From contig NC_039491.1 of assembly GCF_003590095.1 (NCBI RefSeq), forward strand, positions 7,316,001 through 7,380,000: 64,000 nucleotides of DNA. Direction: 5' to 3'. The notes under the pieces were generated by a model. The model had not been told where the DNA came from, made no database searches, and saw only the letters and a list, made by a program, of their open reading frames with translations. Within the stretch, counting starts at the first letter, position 1. Each line of letters opens with the position of its first letter. A program made the translations under genes and the position numbers. The stretch is from Trichoplusia ni (Eukaryota; Arthropoda; Insecta; Lepidoptera; Noctuidae). Shown piece by piece: positions 11,341 to 23,300 of this stretch.

Positions 11341-14300
11341 AATTTTAGCTTAGCAAGTGTTGCTACTGGTAATATACATGGGCGCTGCGGTGTCGGCGCT
11401 CACTTTATGTTGTGTAATATTACAATGATCTCAGGTTGTTGCCAGCAGCTACACTTGTTCGGCATATTAAATGAATATTTGGCACTTATAAAAAGGCACA
11501 TTTCCCTATCATATTGAAAATGGTTTGAAAACGTGTTGAAAATGGATTTGTTGGTAATTAATTTCATAATGAAATATATTTGTTTCATTAATAGAAGATC
11601 TTTTATTTTTCCTTTTTCCTTTAGTTTTATTGAAACTAGGATACCCCTGTCAATATTTAGTGTACCTACGTATACATACGTACCAAAAACAAATGTTGAG
11701 GAACAAATGCCCTTAGTAGGTACTTAAACTATGTTTCTTATTTTTTTCAAGAACATTATAGAGTCTAAAGCATGACTTTCAACCTTCTTACCTGGGCTTG
11801 TAGACAAGTTATAAGAATTTGTTGGAGCAAAAGCGCTGACGAATCAAATGAATTAAAAGGAATTGTTATAAACTAACCTTTCGAAAAAAACTCGTCATTC
11901 TGATACATTTGAAGTTTTCTACACTTTCATCTAAACAAGTAGGTCGTACTTGCGTGTAAACACTGCGAAAGAGTTATCTGCAGCTGACAGCCTTTCAAGA
12001 TGGGCTTGTATACGTGTACCTACTGAAACGCGGTTCACGTTTCCCTGTAATTCATTCGTGAAATTCTTTACACAAAATGTAGGTAAACTCACCTGATCAT
12101 ATTGCCTCAATAGTATCTACAAATAATTAACAGTTATAAAGAATAAAAATCCCACGTTTTAAAATGGCTCTCCTTTCAAATTTTATCAAAATCGGTTCAG
12201 CCTTTTTCTAGTTCTTAATTGCATTGTCATCGAGTTTGAAGCTACCCTGAAAAATTCAGCCTGCTAGCTTATCGGATAGTGCCCCAAAATTAGTTGTAAA
12301 AATCCAACCGGAACGACGAACAAACAAGGAGAGTGAGTGTTTAAAAACGTGGGAAAAGGTGACTACGTTAGCTTCAAAAGTTAACAGAGAAAGATAGAAG
12401 GAGCTACACTGTCTAAAGATCAGAGGAATCATTTCCAAAAGAAACAAATTTAACATTAATTCACATAACTAGTTACTTAATGAAAATTTAGAATAATTGT
12501 TTATTAAAGATTTTTACTTCCTCTTCTTTTTTAGATGCAAGGAAATCATATATTGTCACACATCAATGGTTCCTACTTTAATGTCATGTAAATTTTCCCT
12601 GTTTAAAGAATACTCACCCACCTAGGAATGCGACTGCGCCACAAACTCGTTTCAATACTATAAGGTATGCATAAAGACTTGAAAATTCATATTTCAATTT
12701 AAAATTCGTACGCCAACAATACTAGAGGCTTACAAGAAGCTTTCATCAAAATTCCATTCTATTTGTACAAACTTTAGACAAAGGCAAGTAGGTGGTAGGT
12801 TTATCCTTTAATAACAAAATCATTGAAACGCACTTAATTCTGTCCCACACAAATAATAAGTGATCCATAATAATTATGTAGATTTTCTTACAAACCACGC
12901 GGAAAGCTGGTCTATTATAGCAACATTAATGAAAATGTACCTAATAATATATGCTCGCTTTCAATTCGACCTATTATTAACAAGTAGGTCATATGAGTAG
13001 GCGTTTATCAAATGTTTCAAGTTGGTCTCCATGAAGTTTTGACGTCCAAGTACCTATTATGAAGTAATTTTCTTCAGGGAACAGCTACATGTCTACGTGC
13101 CGTTACAAATTGATGAGAACGTTATAATTTCGCAGCACGGACGTGATTCTGTATAATTCAAAGGCATGAATACAAATAGTGTATAAATATACCTATCTTT
13201 AGAGCAAGTTTGCATATCTGGGAGTATGCTTCAGAGATACGAGGTACCTAGCTGTTTATTTGTCGTCTATTCAGTTACGAAGGGTTTAGAGCACATGGTT
13301 AGCTGGTTGATTAACGTGAAATTCAGTAATGAGTTTCTAATCTTTAAACATTATTTTGTTAAACCTTATCTATATCTGATAAAGCAGCTTACCATCTTTA
13401 CCTTATGGCAAGATTATTGTGATATTCAAAAATATTATTGGTTCTCTCAGGTAATGTCATATTATTATCGTGTTAATGATTTCCCTTCAACAGAGTCTTT
13501 CGAGAAGTCTTTACTTTTTTTCTTACTTTTCTATTTTAGCTTGGCCTCATTTGACATCAGAATATTTAGGCTAAACAAACGCGACTGTATTTCACTATCT
13601 TATCAATAAAATTATCCTGTCACAATGCTAAATACCATATTCCTCCTTTTGTACTCATTATATTTGTTTGTATTGTTTTTCCTTATGCTGTAGGTACGAT
13701 AAAGAGTATCTATCCATCTGTCCATCCTCTTAAATGGCCTGACAGATGTTTATGAAATTAATATCTAGATATTAGTGTATAAGTATATAAGTCTATAAGT
13801 GTATAAGCAATCTGAGAATCGGCTACTGTCTATTTTTCAAATAGGTACCTAAGTGATCGCTAACATTTTTTTTAATATTCGCATAACCCTAAAATAATAT
13901 AAATGGCAAAATAACTTCTGCGGGGTCAGCTATTTGGCATACAGAATTGGTAAATGTAAGTGTTGATCATTGTTTTATCACGCTTTGTACCTACCCACTT
14001 TGTTGAAGACAAACATCTTACTGTTTTCTCCACAAAGCCCGGATGTTTTCAAACACTTATTGGATAAGGAAGACAAAAACGCTTATTTTTTAAGCTCATA
14101 ATGGCTCTTTGTAGAGTACTTTTACTTTAAACCGTCTTATATTTTTATCACGATCCTAACCTTATTAAAATACGAAAGGAATAATAACAACTACTGTTCA
14201 TAATTTTGACTTTCATTCACATTCGAAACAAAAAAGGAGACGAATTTGAAATATATCACAAAAGACCAAGCTAAGGGTTTTCCATTAAATAGCCTGTAAT

Positions 14301-14580
14301 CTTACTCGAAAGTTTATCTAAAAGTCTATCAGCCTACACTATACGAGACTTACTGCCTACACAGAGCCCACGAATTTAGTTATTTTAGACGAGTCTCGGT
14401 TGACCTGCTTTCCAACTGTGAAATTAGCATGCTCTCAAAACACATTGCCTATTATTGATTGGGAGAAATGGAGCACTTTACTTAGGTATAATGTGTGGGA
14501 CTCTGTTAAGCTGTGGTCATCTGCCTCTCGCAAAAACTGCATCTTGTTCGGCATCTTACACAAATGTACGCACGTTCGTT
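11341..14580. other. Intergenic DNA, no supported gene
   Basis: AT-rich and non-coding in appearance. About 12165-12215 has the phrase TCAAAATCGGTTCAGCC, reminiscent of lepidopteran dispersed repeats. A 127-codon open frame at 13226-13609 begins with ATG but is Phe/Tyr/Leu-rich, has no domain I recognise and is near the length expected by chance in this composition, so it is not called. Confidence 0.5.
12165..12215 (+). repeat. Possible fragment of a lepidopteran dispersed repeat
   Basis: The run around CTTTCAAATTTTATC and AAAATCGGTTCAGCC matches phrases I recall from abundant lepidopteran repeats. The fragment is short and its borders are not visible. Confidence 0.3.
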
Positions 14581-14633
14581 AAGTGGAACCCAATATGGGT
14601 CACTTGGTAAGTGACCCATATTGGGTTCCACTT
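14581..14633. repeat. Perfect hairpin, 25-bp arms and 3-base loop
   Basis: Bases 14581-14605 are the exact reverse complement of 14609-14633, separated only by GGT. The left arm begins AAGTGGAACCC and ends GGGTCACTT. The symmetry stops abruptly on both sides (T at 14580 faces T at 14634). Loop and stem sizes do not fit a microRNA precursor. It may be a recent fold-back duplication, a minimal inverted-repeat element, or an artefact of sequencing or assembly. Confidence 0.85.
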
Positions 14634-17600
14634 TTAAGGTACTCTACATTATAGCAGTTATGATTTTCTGAAAAGTGGAAAGGATTTTGTTGAATCATGC
14701 TCACAACTGTTTTAAACCACAGCAAAACAGCAATTACTTTAGGTGGTATTAGGCCCTCAATACATGTCTGTAGTACTAAGCATGGTGGTGCGTGTTCAAA
14801 GGAGACGATGGCCTTATGAGTTACAGCGTTAATGTAAAATAGAGACATATTGAAGTAGTTTACCCTTCCTGACAGATGTTTGTTCCCAGGAGTTTAAAAT
14901 AATCTCAGTAATTATAAAGGAATCTCAATTAAAAAATAATTAGATATTTTACTGTTTATCTGATTTATTTTAAGTAGAGACATAATAAGGCCAATAGCGT
15001 CATTATCATCGATCGTTACGATATATTTACCTATTTTAAAAATTTTGTTCGCCACCCAACTATCCTAATTTGCTAGGTCAATGCAAGGGTTTTGCATCAC
15101 GACCTTTTCTATTTTAAGAACATCTTTTTAATATACTTTCGTTGTCAAAAGCTTGCCTCGTGTCGTTATCGACCCATAGTTTAATTATAGACAATTTTGG
15201 TAAATGTGTCGTGTTCGGTAACTTTTTCAAGTCAAGTGGATTTACTTTGTTAGCCAGAGAATTGAAGTATAATCTTTCTCCTTCTTTAGTCGTTTATGAC
15301 TGAGCACTGTGACTCTCCCGACCCGTATTTTGGACGCAGAAACACTTGGTCTGCCCCTTTCTAGACCTTCAAAAATACTCAGAACCAAGTAGAAACTTCC
15401 ATGACTCAAAGTAAAATTATTGCGGGTGTAGACAGAAGCCATTCTACGCCGTGTGTGGCAACGCTTCCACATCCAAACCTCTTCTTCAGGTTTTCTCGAA
15501 CTTGGTCAAAACTTAAACAACTGCAATATTCTCAAAACGTACGATCATCGAATCGCGTACTAGCATCACTTGTATCAAATCTGTCATTTTAAGTCCATTA
15601 AAATATAGAATTCTCCAGAGTCGTTTTTCAAGTTATTCATTTGATTAATTTATGAAGCAATGTTTTTATAACAAATGAAATGCCTAACAAGCTTTTACAA
15701 TACCATTACAGCATAATACAAAAATGATTTCTGAGTAAATCTAGATCAAAGCATTTTACGTAGCTCAATAATTCTCAAAGCAGTCTCAAACGAAGTTAGC
15801 TATATCAAAAATGGATAGAGACATCTCTATCGTTCGTGACGGTGTAAAGTTAAAACGTTTTTAAACTAACACGACTGGCAGGGTCATAACGGCAGCTGTA
15901 ACCGAGTTACGAGTGTTGCTCTGTAGGCTATCACTGCAATTTATCCAGGATTTTCATTTGGAGCAGATGTATTTTCTCCGTCAGGGAGTTGAGCCATTTT
16001 TTCAAATTTTGCAAGTCGTTTAGTCGGATAAAGCTGTGTATATTAATAAGTAGGTATAAATAGTTTAAAATGAGGTTTGATGAAACGGTACAATATAGTT
16101 CCATGAAATTGAATTATTAATAATGATCAATAATGATAACACAATGAATAAGTATATAAAGACTCAGCAGGAAGGGAAGCCTTGGCATAAAGAATTTTTG
16201 ACCTACTTCTGTACAGCATTGAACATACAAATTTGGAGTAAGTCGAACCTTGGATAAAAACTATCAAGGAGCTTAAAAGAAAATAAAACGCAGAAACAAT
16301 AATTCCCATCAGTTTTGCCGACTCAAATACCTAATCCTGTCACACGTACCGAAGTCAATTTACTAACATCGATCGCATATTCAAGGTTATGTAAAATGGA
16401 GATCATTAAAAGTGAAGCGCCTACATAATTCTAAGCACTGTAGAAAACTGTGTACTCGAGTAGTTTAGAGTCCAAGTTTAAAAAAGTACAAGTTACGTGA
16501 ACTAATTCGATTTTCAGTACATTTTAATACATTAGCTACAAAATGTAGAGTCAGCTTCACACATATTATGTGTTTTTTGTAGGTAGTCTGACAGTTAAAA
16601 GATCTCAAAAGAAAAGAAAATGGCTAAGACTATTTATTGATTTATTGTTACAATCTTAACAAAATATTTATTTGTTCTACTGCTTAATTAACCTTTCGCT
16701 GAATAAAACTCAACCGAGTTAACTCTTTTGATCTTTGATTTGCCAATTAAGGTTTACCAAAGTTAAAAAGTACTCCGCACCCCTAGGGGTGTAAATAAAG
16801 GCTAGAAGGGTCGGTTTGGTCATGTCTCTGGGGCATAAGTACATCAGTCACAGTTTTTCTCTTACAAAATTCATAGTAGAACGGAACCATAATAAATCCG
16901 AGGGGATTGTAATTGCGCGAACAAAGGGTAATACGTTCAATATATTCCATCGGGACTTAATTCCGCTACCAGGAGCCTTAGTTTCACGCTGTGCATTTGC
17001 AACCTGCGTATCCAGTGTACCATAACTGTTCGGCATAACAATTTCTGGATGGAAAATATATCGTTATAAATTTGCTGAAAGAAATGCTCGCTTTTCTTTA
17101 AAGCTTTATGAATACGTAACAACGCGATTCAATCGCATCACGTACCAAACAAGTACCAATTCGTAAGTGAAAATCAGAACACACTCCGCAGATACACAGG
17201 CAGTGCCCTACATTATCAAATGTATTCCGTAAATGTGCAATTAGAATGTGCTTATGTTCTAAGAAGTTTGAAACTCGAAGTAAATTTTCGTCCCTATGAA
17301 ACTGTTCATGAATACAAAATATACATGAATAAGAATGTTAGTATACAGGGGATGTGCAGCAAACTAGAGGCGACGCGACACCTCGTTGCGCACGTACACG
17401 AGCCCTACAATGATACTCGGAGCGTGGCTTGCAACTAGCTTTAAATTTAACATATACATATTCCGCAGAACGTGAAAAAAATACGGATTTTGTAAATAAA
17501 AATGCTAAAGCCTCACTCCAATTGAGGAACAGCAAAATCATTGGTATTTAAAGTCTAGTTACAGCTGAATGTATATTCTCATATTTCATTTTGCTTGTAA

Positions 17601-18335
17601 AATAATATTCCATAAATTTATTATGTTTGCAAAATTTCTATAGTCAAGTTGCGAAAGCGGAATAAAAGATTTTGGCGCCCTAAATATTGAACGCCTGAAC
17701 TGATTCCTTCAACAAAACCACTCCATTATTTATTCATTAGGTTCAATGTAATCAAGAAACTTCACACTGAATGCCCCAATTTCGTCGAAATTTCACGAAA
17801 GAGCCGAACCACAACCGCGAATCTGCAATTATTTAATCGTTTTCGAGGTGTTGCTCCACGGAAACTGTGGATTCATAGCAATATCGGCAACCCCTTGTGG
17901 TATCAAACTAGTTCGTTATACATTGGAGTTTTGTAATGGAATTCTAAATGGTCGATCTCATGAAACCAGTAATGGAATTATGGCAACTCGGAATGAGCGT
18001 TGTACATGTTGGAAGCGGTAGGAGGTCATCGTATGGGGTGCCCCGGGCGCGATACCGTTCGGGGAAGAGTGATCATATACAGCGAGTAAAATACAACTGG
18101 GGAGAATTTCCCCGAAATGATCAAAAGATTTTTTAAGCATTGTGACTTCAGCTATCTTTAAAAAATCTGAAGATTTTTCTATTGTTTAAACATAATTTTG
18201 TAATAAATGCATTCTTATTAGGCAATTATGGATGTATAAATTAATTATTGTATGTATAAAATAATCAATTTAAATTATCACAGAATATTCTGCATTATTA
18301 AAACTTATTAATATGATTCGATTAGGACGTTGAAG
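14634..18335. other. Intergenic DNA, no supported gene
   Basis: AT-rich, with short chance frames only. A 14-bp palindrome at 16778-16791 and a mildly CpG-enriched stretch at about 17365-17405 are the only local irregularities I noticed. Confidence 0.5.
16778..16791. repeat. 14-bp palindrome CACCCCTAGGGGTG
   Basis: Perfect palindrome in otherwise AT-rich DNA. CACCCCTAGGGGTG followed by A-rich sequence is a phrase I associate with lepidopteran dispersed repeats, so it may be a transposable-element scrap rather than a binding site. Confidence 0.4.
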
Positions 18336-18421
18336 ACAATACTAAGCATAGTATACTCATTTTTTTTTAAATAAATTACTCTAATTAAAATTCAACCTCT
18401 TTAAATAATGCTTAGTATTGT
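18336..18421. repeat. Inverted repeat with 14-bp perfect arms, possible MITE remnant
   Basis: ACAATACTAAGCAT (18336-18349) is the exact reverse complement of ATGCTTAGTATTGT (18408-18421), with a 58-base T-rich spacer. An 86-bp unit with terminal inverted repeats fits a small MITE, but no target-site duplication is visible in the flanks. It lies just upstream of the GC-rich islet at 18490. Confidence 0.5.
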
Positions 18422-18492
18422 GCATAACTAAGATTGTAGTCGTGTTATACGTAGTTGTGAAGGAAAAGCTCGGGTTTTGATTTATTTAAAGT

Positions 18493-18648
18493 GTGGAAAT
18501 CGTGTCAGGGAGCTTGCAACCCTCGGAGGCACCGGGCCGATTTCACTCCGGCGTTCAGTCTACTCTGTACCGTCGATGGAGACGCATCGCCGCGGCCGTG
18601 CTCCCCCTCAAAATTATTACTTTATTACCATACAGAACGCGAGTGAGT
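18493..18648 (+). promoter_or_regulatory. CpG-rich islet, candidate promoter or untranslated first exon
   Basis: GC-rich DNA with an arthropod initiator TTCAGTC (TCAGT at 18555-18559), an AGACG word at 18580-18584 that is about four bases too close to serve as a standard DPE, and a GTGAGT donor-like hexamer at 18643-18648. An untranslated first exon of about 85 bases spliced to a distant plus-strand exon is possible; ace-2 is the next known plus-strand gene. This is inferred from composition and motifs only. Confidence 0.25.
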
Positions 18649-19824
18649 GTGTGTGAACTTTATACCAACTTGAGTGTCGGTTACTCCCTTCCCCTACGAA
18701 CTAGTCAAGGTCATCCTTCAGCAATTTGACACCTGTTGTGTTTGTATACTATATGTATGTAATTCCATATTTATGTAATAATATAAACAGTAGTATTGTG
18801 TAACGATGTGTTTTATCGTAAGTATTGTCGCTTGCTCTTTGGCTAACTCGTCTTGATTGGCGGCTTTAATTAGTTAATTTATTGAGTTATAGATGGCACG
18901 GTAACGTGACAGTTAGTTAATTAGTGCTTAATACGTGTTTGTGTTAATGTCGGTATGATTTAAGTTTTTATTTTGACTTTTATGGCTTTCTGTAATGTTC
19001 CCATTTGTGCTATTTATGCGGAACAGTTAATGCCAGGTACTGTTAATGTTTTTTTATTACGACGACTAATAAGAGTCCGAATGTTCCATAAGTAGTAATT
19101 AACGATCCTTCAAGTCCTCGACGGTTGCGTGGTTCGATAGTTACAGGCTTTTTGTACTATTAATATTCCATTGATTTTAATGGGCTTTGGAGGCGGGTGT
19201 CCTTGTTAAATAATGTCTGGCACAATACATTAATTATCAGACATGCAAGCTTTGACTCCGATTTATTCGAAAATTTGACTGAGAATTAGAATACGTAGTC
19301 GGAATTAATCCTGTTATTCCACAATTCAATAAGAATTATCTTTAAAACTGCGTTATAAATGAACATAAGGATATGTTTCACTCCGACAGCGAGATTAACG
19401 GACGTAACTCGTTCAAATGTTCCTCGGAGCTCAACCGTTACATAACACTTAAACCTGGACGTTCGAACCAGTGTTTATAACATCACAACTCATGTATCGT
19501 ATAAAACAAATAAACAGAAATACATATTTTAAAGTGGCAATTGGTATATCCTGCACAGTTGACCGAGCTCAGCACTGGCCCGGCGGAAGCGTCGAGCTCA
19601 TTCAAATAATTCAATTAAATCTCGTGTTGAGCTGAGGGCAGTATCACTACACGGCAAAGTAAAATAGGGATGTCTAAACGAATTTACTTTGAAAGTTAAA
19701 ATCTTTTTTGTGGGCTTTTTTTTTGTTTTTAAACTCATTACATAATTTGTTGAGAAATGTAGAGTCAAGTTTTTTTTATGAAACACGTAATTTTTTTGCG
19801 ACTTCCGTTAAGGAATTTTATCTT

Positions 19825-19982
19825 TGTGTCGCGGGGGTTCCACAAACATACAATTCTCATGCGCAACGACACCGAGACTCAGAACAAGCATACGTGGATT
19901 ACACAAACGCTTGACATACGCGGGGATCGAACCCGCGTCACGTCGCGCACAGTGGATTTGGCGATATCCATGCTGTCCTTGT
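19825..19982 (-). repeat. tRNA-related SINE, copy A
   Basis: On the minus strand it contains GGTTCGATCCC (complement of 19923-19933), an exact match to the RNA polymerase III B box, followed by TATGTCAAGCGTTTGTGT and a CTTGTTCTGAGTC phrase that I recognise from an abundant lepidopteran SINE. A 35-base block (19876-19910) matches 39985-40019 at 31 of 35 positions. It is decayed and not a functional tRNA: no cloverleaf can be drawn. Confidence 0.7.
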
Positions 19983-20356
19983 ATGATAATTGTGCAAATA
20001 TTAATTGTTTAGCAATCAACGTCGTCGGGGGCAGACTTTTTTTTTGTAAAATGTAGAACGAACTCTGTTACGAATGAGGGTAGTTTCGTCGTAGTATGTT
20101 GTTGTGTGTTGTTAGTCGCATATCCAAAGGCCAATTATTTGAGTTTGGATTATTCAATTCTTGTTTGTTTTGATCTTTAGTAAGGCTTTGTGTGTTAGTT
20201 AAGATTATGGATAATCTGGTTTGGAATTTGAAAGTTCTTTGCGGAGTCATTTTACATGTCTTCTATTTTTATTGAATCATTAAAATTAAACACATTGTAC
20301 TGGTTTTAAAACTTAGATTATGTATGAGAAATGGGAATGTACTTTGGTTTTGTAAG

Positions 20357-20374
20357 TTCAGTTCGCGAACTGAA
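20357..20374. repeat. 18-bp perfect palindrome with TTCGCGAA core
   Basis: TTCAGTTCGCGAACTGAA equals its own reverse complement. It may be a dimer binding site or chance; nothing nearby identifies a target gene. Confidence 0.55.
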
Positions 20375-23300
20375 TTATTCAGTGTTCGAGCTTTAAAACT
20401 TGAACTCGTAATTGGGGAGATAAGTTTCCTAAACTTAAAGGTCAAGGTTATAATTTAAATAACATAAGTCCAAATGGTTAGACAAATAGCTATAATGTCA
20501 TGATAGACAATCTATTTCATTTAGAAATAAATGTAGAGTTTTTTTCATATGGTCTTAGGAAATGAAGATTTTTTACTGACATATTTAAGAACGCTAAGAC
20601 TGATGGCTAGTTAAGGCTAACTGGCATATATAAAGTGGCTCTAGTTAGTTATACTTCATAACTGAAGTAATTATCATATAAGGATACTATTTCTCATACT
20701 TTTGATTACAGCAATTATCTTCAATTCAAAAACAAGTTTCACATGCCAGTTCTACTTATCACTCGAGAAATTAGGAATTTATATGACTAGAAATTATACT
20801 GTCTGGGCACGATTAAAACTAAATTTACAATGTGTATATTTTAGTAGTAGTGTGCGTGCTACTATTTCAGATATATCATGAGTTCATGACCCTAGTCGAC
20901 CCTTTATAGAACTGGCATGTTGACACTGACAGCTAGAAGCGAGCTTTTTGAATTTGAGGGTATTTTTAAACCTTAAGGCGTGCCTCCTTCTTCTTCAACT
21001 GTGACTGTTTCAGTTGTGAAAGCAAGATGGCCAGCTATATGATGTAAAGCAGCGTCTCTTTTCCACAACTTCAACTACCTTCTTTCAAGAATTCTGTTGT
21101 CTAGTTCGTGTCTCCAGTTGGCTTCGTTTGAATACTCAGGTCGGAGTTTTGGATTAGAGAGTCAGTCATTCTCTACAACGAGAAACTTAAAAAACCTTTT
21201 GTCTAACTGGAATCATTTTTAAGGATATCTTATGGCATTTGAACTCGAAGCGCATTTGGTCTTCTTTAAGATAAAATTCAAATGCGCAAACTCTACAATT
21301 GTAATATAACGAGTATCTTGCCTGGTCAAAAACATATCTTCTACTTCTAAGATGCATATTTTATTCACTTTTGGACAATATGTAAAATGGGTCACCTCGG
21401 CGGGTAGCAACAACATTGTATTTTATTTGAAATGTAAATTGTTACGATAAAAGACTGCAACTGCGCACGTTGTTATCTTTTGGCGGTATATGACATACGA
21501 TTAAGATATGAAGTGATGAAGTCGAATATGATAATCGTGTTAGTTATCGATCTTGTACATAGTGGAAAAATTTGATTGTTAGTTGGAGCATATGAACATT
21601 TCAGTTTACTACTACTTCGTAAATTAACGAGGACTATGCACATATTGTTTTTCGAATTTGAGAATAGTAGGTAAGCCAGTGTCTGAATAGCAAAAAAAAC
21701 AGTTTATAAATATATGCTAAAGTGTGTCGTTGATCATCTTGCGTATCTTAATGACTCCTTTAATTCTCAAGCATTTCTGGTAACGGATTTACGCACTAAA
21801 CAAAGCATCTTGGTTAATTTACAGGCAATTTACTAATGGAGTACTTAGTTACTATTCCGAAAAGGAGATTTTCTTTACAGCCTCACCACGAAATGTTTTC
21901 TTGCCCACTGATAAATTGATTCCATTAATGAAAGCCAAGTTCAATAAATTCCGTGTTCGTTCTCTATTGAATATAAACGTATCTCGAGGAAAAAACTGTT
22001 TTGAAACCGGATGAGTCTGATGAAATCCTTTGAAACTAGAGATTGTTTTTGAGCGCTTTCCAAAGTAACTATAATCAGATAAAAAATACTGTACCTTATA
22101 ATTTACGGGTTTAGTCTACAGTACTGGCAGTCAATTAATTTCTAACAGTTTCTTAAATTAGATGAAAGAAATAACCTTAAAAAAATCTCAAAAATAGAAT
22201 CTAATTCCATCGACATCTTCCCAACACTAGGGCTGCATGTGGCTGGAGCGTGGGTCTAGCGCTCACGTACTGGCGTTGACAGAAATGCATCACCGCCTCG
22301 TAAACTCGAAATAAACCGTTGCTCGCTACCTAAACGGGGAATATTTAGTATTCCCTTTGTCCCCAGTTTTGACGTTCACCGAGACATTAATTAAACTTGT
22401 GGTCACAAAACAATAAACAACGTGATGAATACAGCACAGGTATTTGAATAAATACGACATTATTATCCAGTCTTACTGTACCGTGTTGTTGGTCAATTTT
22501 GTCCTTCGAGATTAGTGCTTTGACAAGTTCTCTTGAAACGTAAATTAACTTTAAAACTTTAAGTTTTATTGAGTTACGTTCGATCTGCAGTAACTCGAGA
22601 AAAAAAGTTAAGAAACTAACCCGACTTCGACTTTTATGCCCTTCGTGAACTGATCTTGACTTAATAATAGGGATCTATGTAAACACTTATATTGAATTGT
22701 CCTTCAATGTTGGGGATCGTTAATATTCTTAGCGTATTTCTTTTCGAAAATCCATTCTAGTGGTTCACTATCTTATCCTCTATAATTCGGAGTAAGCCTC
22801 TTGCTGTTCAGTGAACCCAGTATAACACCTTGAGGTAACACTGAACGTTGTCCTTCAGATAATCCTGATTAGATAATTTGGACTTTGATTTGATTCAATA
22901 CGGAAGCTATTTATACTGTGTGATCAATCATCGTTCTTTCCGATATTATTTTTAGCTTTTTAAATATGCTTTGCGTGCTTTCTGTTGCTTTGCGTACCTA
23001 TGTAGTTTTGTGCATCAATCTGCAGAACTCATAGGTTTGGTCTATTGGATGGAGTTGTTAATTTTGAACGTTGTCTTCTTGTGTTTAAGCTTATGAGAGG
23101 CATAAAAGTCTCTGTAGCATTCAATTAGAAATTTTAAAATCCAGGTTAAGTTTAAAAGGCATCAGCTCCCCTAAGTCGCAACTTTAGTCTCATGTCAAGC
23201 TGACTTTCCTTTACTGGCTCTTTTTGACTCTATTTTTGTACCTTGTTGTGTTTTGTTTTAGAATTTGTACGATAATCTATTTACTCAATTCTAATAAATC

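Noticed and set aside
13296..13311. TGGTTAGCTGGTTG, identical to the 3' part of miR-34
   Set aside because: The seed half does not match and no hairpin partner lies nearby.
13226..13609. 127-codon ATG-started open frame
   Set aside because: Phe/Tyr/Leu-rich, no recognisable domain, and of a length that can occur by chance in this much AT-rich sequence.
18580..18584. DPE element for the initiator at 18555
   Set aside because: AGACG lies at about +24 rather than +28, and DPE spacing is strict.
19923..19933. A tRNA gene suggested by an exact B box
   Set aside because: No cloverleaf or acceptor stem can be drawn, and the flanks match a dispersed SINE.
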